A stretch of 23,679 nucleotides of DNA. Origin: CAZDSS01 sp964508185 (lineage in GTDB: Bacteria > Pseudomonadota > Alphaproteobacteria > Sphingomonadales > Govanellaceae). The notes under the pieces were generated by a model. It searched no databases and was not told the origin of the DNA. It saw only the letters and a list, made by a program, of their open reading frames with translations. Both the position numbers and the translations under genes were made by a program. Location of the stretch: assembly GCA_964508185.1 (NCBI GenBank), contig CAZDSS010000035.1:1-23679 (forward strand). Reading direction: 5' to 3'. This document shows, in pieces, positions 21,299 through 23,679 of this stretch (positions are counted from its first letter, which is position 1; each line of letters starts with the position of its first letter).

Positions 21299-22429
21299 TT
21301 ACGCGACCTTTTCCGTCAGGTCGGTCGCCGCCCCCATGAGGGCGAGGTCTTCGGCCCGCGCGAAATTGCGGCCGAAGCGATTGGCGATGAAATCCGCGAA
21401 CTTCGCCTGTTCCTGGCGCACGAAGCCGCGCTGCGGCAGGAGCCCTGCGCGCAGCAGGTCGAGCATGGCGCAGATGCCGGACGCGGTCGTGATCTGGATG
21501 GCGCTGCGCACCCGGCCGTTGATCTCGCGGGCATAGACCTTGTGGGCGTAGGTTTCCTGCATGAAACGGCCGTCGCGATAGCCGCTGACCGTCACGAAGA
21601 TCAGGACCACGTCCTGCAGCGTCACCGGCAGGGCGTATTCGAAGATGTCCTTCAGCACCTCCCGCCGCTCGCCGAGCCGCAGGTCGCGGATGAGCATGCG
21701 CATGATGTCGCAATGGCCGGGATAGCGCACGGTGCGGTAATTGAGATTGTCCACCCTGCCCTGCAGGGTCTCGCACAGGGTGCCGAGGCCGCCCGAGGTG
21801 TTGAAGGCCTCGTAATCCACGCCGTCGAGGGAGAAATGTTCCTTCTCCTCGAGCGGCGGCACCTCCCGCAGCTCGCCCTCGACGATGGCTTCGCAAGGGT
21901 TGCAGTATTCGTTGATGAGGCCGTCCGTGGACCAGGTGAGATTGTATTTGAGCGCGTTCGAGGGATAGCGCGGCAGCGCCCCCACACGCAGATGGACGTT
22001 GTGCAGGCTGTCGAACCGCTCGGTCAGGTCATGGGCGACGATGGAGATGAAGCCCGGGGCAAGACCGCATTGGGGGACGAGGGCAGTCGTTGCGTCCTGC
22101 GACAGCCGCTTCACCGCGCGGGTGCTCTCCACGTCCTCGGTGAGGTCGAAGTAATGCACCCCGGCGTCCCGCGCCGCTTCGGCGATCAGGGGATTGAGAT
22201 GATAGGGACAGGCGCTGAGCACGGCGTACTGGTCCTGCAACGCCTTGGCGAGCGCCCCGCGATCCTCCACGGGAAAGGCCAGCGTCTTCACGCCGGCGGC
22301 AAGGCCTTCCCGCCCCAGAGCCGCCGCGTCGTGGTCGGCAAGGGTTACCGCATAGTCGCCGCTCCGGGCGAGAAATTCCGCAATCATCACGCCGATCTTG
22401 CCGGCGCCCAGAACCAGAACCGGGGTCAT
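21299..22429 (-). CDS. saccharopine dehydrogenase family protein
   Basis: A 376-residue NAD(P)-dependent enzyme with an N-terminal Rossmann fold (VLVLGAGKIGVMIAEF, G8-A-G10-K-I-G13) and the saccharopine dehydrogenase C-terminal domain. Conserved pieces include CGLAPGFISIVAHDL, FNTSGGLGTLCETL, and YRTVRYPGHCDIMRML. Relatives act in lysine breakdown through saccharopine or on similar amino-acid/keto-acid conjugates; this copy's substrate is not proven. The open frame extends to 22846 through the oppositely oriented regulator gene, but ATG 22429 with GGAGG 6 nt upstream fits the family start. The divergent Lrp/AsnC gene and palindrome suggest amino-acid-responsive control. The next gene on the strand is the 116-aa protein 58 bp later. 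Confidence 0.9.
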   Translation of the reverse strand: MTPVLVLGAGKIGVMIAEFLARSGDYAVTLADHDAAALGREGLAAGVKTLAFPVEDRGALAKALQDQYAVLSACPYHLNPLIAEAARDAGVHYFDLTEDVESTRAVKRLSQDATTALVPQCGLAPGFISIVAHDLTERFDSLHNVHLRVGALPRYPSNALKYNLTWSTDGLINEYCNPCEAIVEGELREVPPLEEKEHFSLDGVDYEAFNTSGGLGTLCETLQGRVDNLNYRTVRYPGHCDIMRMLIRDLRLGERREVLKDIFEYALPVTLQDVVLIFVTVSGYRDGRFMQETYAHKVYAREINGRVRSAIQITTASGICAMLDLLRAGLLPQRGFVRQEQAKFADFIANRFGRNFARAEDLALMGAATDLTEKVA

Positions 22430-22536
22430 GTCCATCCTCCTCTCGTCGATTTTCCCTATTGATCGCATGAGGTTAGGACGGAACTCCGCCGATCTGAAGG
22501 GAGCAATCCGCCGAATGGACGATGCTTTCCCGTTGA

Positions 22537-22558
22537 TTTGCCGGAATATTCCGGCAAA
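22537..22558. promoter_or_regulatory. 22-bp perfect palindrome, candidate Lrp/AsnC operator
   Basis: Bases 22537-22558 read TTTGCCGGAAT followed by its exact reverse complement ATTCCGGCAAA. The dyad has an AT-rich centre and CCGG flanks, as is common for Lrp/AsnC-type sites. It abuts the ATG at 22559 of the regulator and sits 108 bp from the start of the divergent saccharopine-type gene, so autoregulation and control of that gene are both plausible. Confidence 0.6.
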
Positions 22559-22993
22559 ATGCAAAAGATGGACGATACGGACCGCGAGCTTCTCCGCCTT
22601 CTCGAGATGGACGCGCGCATGCCGACGGCGGCGCTCGCGCGGCGGCTCGGCATTTCCAGCTCCACGGTGCAGGACCGCATCCGGCGGCTGGAGGCGCGCG
22701 GGGTGATCGGCGGCTACACGATCCGCATGCGCGAGGACGTGGCGCGGCGCCAGATCACCGCCCATGTGCTCATCAGCGTCAATCCCAAGTTCGCCGACCG
22801 GGTGGTCCATGCCCTGAAGCAGATGTCCCGCCTGCGCTCGCTCCATGCGGTGAGCGGCGTCTACGACCTGATCGCCGTGATCCGCGCCGAAACCACGGCG
22901 GAGATCGACGAGACCCTCGACCAGATCGGCCGCATGGACGGGATCGAAAAGACCATGTCCTCGATCGTGCTCTCCACCAAGTTCGAGCGGTAA
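22559..22993 (+). CDS. Lrp/AsnC family transcriptional regulator
   Basis: A 144-residue regulator with an N-terminal helix-turn-helix (MDDTDRELLRLLEMDARM then TAALARRLGISSSTVQDRIRRLE, about 4-45) and a C-terminal RAM/ligand-binding domain (HVLISVNPKFADRVVHAL, VSGVYDLIAVIRAETTAEID). It should bind DNA as an oligomer and respond to an amino acid. Candidate starts are TTG 22538, ATG 22559 and ATG 22568. The TTG lies inside the palindrome and is disfavoured. No good ribosome-binding site precedes either ATG, which could mean a leaderless or weakly translated message. It is divergent from the saccharopine-type dehydrogenase, the likely target, and its stop is 7 bp from the convergent sugar dehydrogenase gene. 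Confidence 0.9.
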   Translation: MQKMDDTDRELLRLLEMDARMPTAALARRLGISSSTVQDRIRRLEARGVIGGYTIRMREDVARRQITAHVLISVNPKFADRVVHALKQMSRLRSLHAVSGVYDLIAVIRAETTAEIDETLDQIGRMDGIEKTMSSIVLSTKFER

Positions 22994-23000
22994 CTCCCGT

Positions 23001-23679
23001 TCACATGCCCCGCCGCGGCGTCACGCGCCAGACGGTGTTCGACAGATCGTCGCAGATGAAGAGCGCGCCCTTGGGGTCCACGGTGACGCCCACCGGCCGG
23101 CCGCGGGTCTTGCCGTCGGCGCCGCGGAAATTGGTGACGAAATCCACGGGCGGGCCCGCCGGGCGGCCGTCGCGGAAGGGGACGAAGGTGACGCGATAGC
23201 CCACCGGGTCCGGACGGTTCCAGCTGCCGTGCTCGCCCACGAAGACGCCATCGGCGAATTCCCCGCCCATGGCGGGGGCGGAAAAGGCGAGGCCCAGCGC
23301 CGCCACATGGGCGCCGAGGCTGTAGTCCGGCACGATGGCGCGGGCGACCTTCTCGGGATCCTGGGGCCGCACGCGGTCGTCAACATTCTTTCCCCAGTAG
23401 CTGTAGGGCCAGCCGTAGAAGCCGCCTTCGAGCACGGCGGTCAGATAATCGGGCACCAGATTTGGGCCGATCTCGTCGCGCTCGTTGACCACCGCCCAGA
23501 GCTGGCCGGTCCCGGGCTGGATCGCAAGCGCCGTCGGGTTGCGAAGCCCCGTGGCATAGGGCCGGTGCATGCCGGTCTTCGCGTCCACCTCCCAGATCAT
23601 GGCGCGGTCCGCTTCCGCCACCATGCCGCGCTCGGTGATGTTGCTGTTGGAGCCGATGCCCACATAGAGAAAGCGGCCG
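23001..23679 (-). CDS. PQQ-dependent sugar dehydrogenase, sorbosone type (5' truncated by window)
   Basis: The C-terminal part of a beta-propeller dehydrogenase; the frame runs off the right edge in the direction of the N-terminus, and the visible part is about 226 residues. Blocks typical of the sorbosone/glucose dehydrogenase family are FLYVGIGSNSN at the edge, YATGLRNPTALAIQPGTGQLW, GGFYGWPYSYWGKNVDDRV, FVGEHGSWNRPDPVGYRV and GRPVGVTVDPKGALFICDD. Such enzymes oxidise sugars or polyols in the periplasm with PQQ and pass electrons to cytochromes or quinone. The signal peptide would lie outside the window. It ends with a TGA 7 bp from the convergent Lrp/AsnC gene; no terminator is obvious between them. 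Confidence 0.88.
   Translation of the reverse strand, partial: GRFLYVGIGSNSNITERGMVAEADRAMIWEVDAKTGMHRPYATGLRNPTALAIQPGTGQLWAVVNERDEIGPNLVPDYLTAVLEGGFYGWPYSYWGKNVDDRVRPQDPEKVARAIVPDYSLGAHVAALGLAFSAPAMGGEFADGVFVGEHGSWNRPDPVGYRVTFVPFRDGRPAGPPVDFVTNFRGADGKTRGRPVGVTVDPKGALFICDDLSNTVWRVTPRRGM

Overview
This is a GC-rich window (about two-thirds GC by eye) from the chromosome of an alphaproteobacterium. The assignment rests on several lineage-typical families: a PAS_5-type protein, DUF2336, DUF4170, DUF6766, a response regulator with a GPDRR tail, and a TipN-like polar coiled-coil protein. A full match to the CtrA cell-cycle box (TTAA-N7-TTAAC) fits as well. No insertion sequence, phage gene, CRISPR array, tRNA or rRNA was seen. 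Genes are tightly packed, no gene-free stretch reaches 300 bp, and most intergenic gaps are under 150 bp. Coordinates use the start codon best supported by a ribosome-binding site, so several genes are shorter than their longest open frame.

Left part (1-5737): a 5'-truncated gene of unknown identity, a CoxE-type VWA protein, a two-gene minus-strand unit (PAS_5 protein plus a small tail-anchored protein), then a tandem pair of paralogous ATP-grasp proteins of the sugar-transfer-associated type (both about 377 aa) with no sugar transferase nearby. After them lies a minus-strand signalling pair: a CheY-like receiver and a helical Hpt-like protein. In the Hpt-like protein the position where phosphotransfer His is expected reads Phe.

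Middle (5738-15601): a 956-residue, two-TM, Ala/Glu-rich coiled-coil protein resembling the polarity factor TipN; a DUF6766 membrane protein; and a DUF2336 protein with a CtrA-like box held between inverted GC-rich arms upstream. Then come a Na+:alanine-type symporter followed by a soluble cytochrome c and a MlaC-like lipid-binding protein. Opposite them lies a secreted di-heme cytochrome/peroxidase-like protein with an unusually long N-terminal region, followed by a GcvR-like double-ACT protein.

Right part (15697-23679): an NhaC-type Na+/H+ antiporter; DUF4170; the DUF485/ActP acetate-symporter pair, followed directly by a CYTH phosphohydrolase; an orphan ParA-like ATPase; and a small unknown protein whose ribosome-binding site is buried in a perfect 15-bp hairpin. 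A saccharopine-dehydrogenase-like enzyme is divergent from an Lrp/AsnC regulator, with a perfect 22-bp palindrome at the regulator's start. The window ends in a 5'-truncated PQQ-dependent sugar (sorbosone-type) dehydrogenase. The functional themes are Na+-coupled transport of small organic substrates, c-type cytochrome redox, and cell-cycle/polarity signalling. Nothing here is a complete multi-gene system that I can call new. The best leads are the Hpt-like protein without its His, the tandem ATP-grasp pair, the CtrA box inside an inverted repeat, and the RBS-sequestering hairpin.
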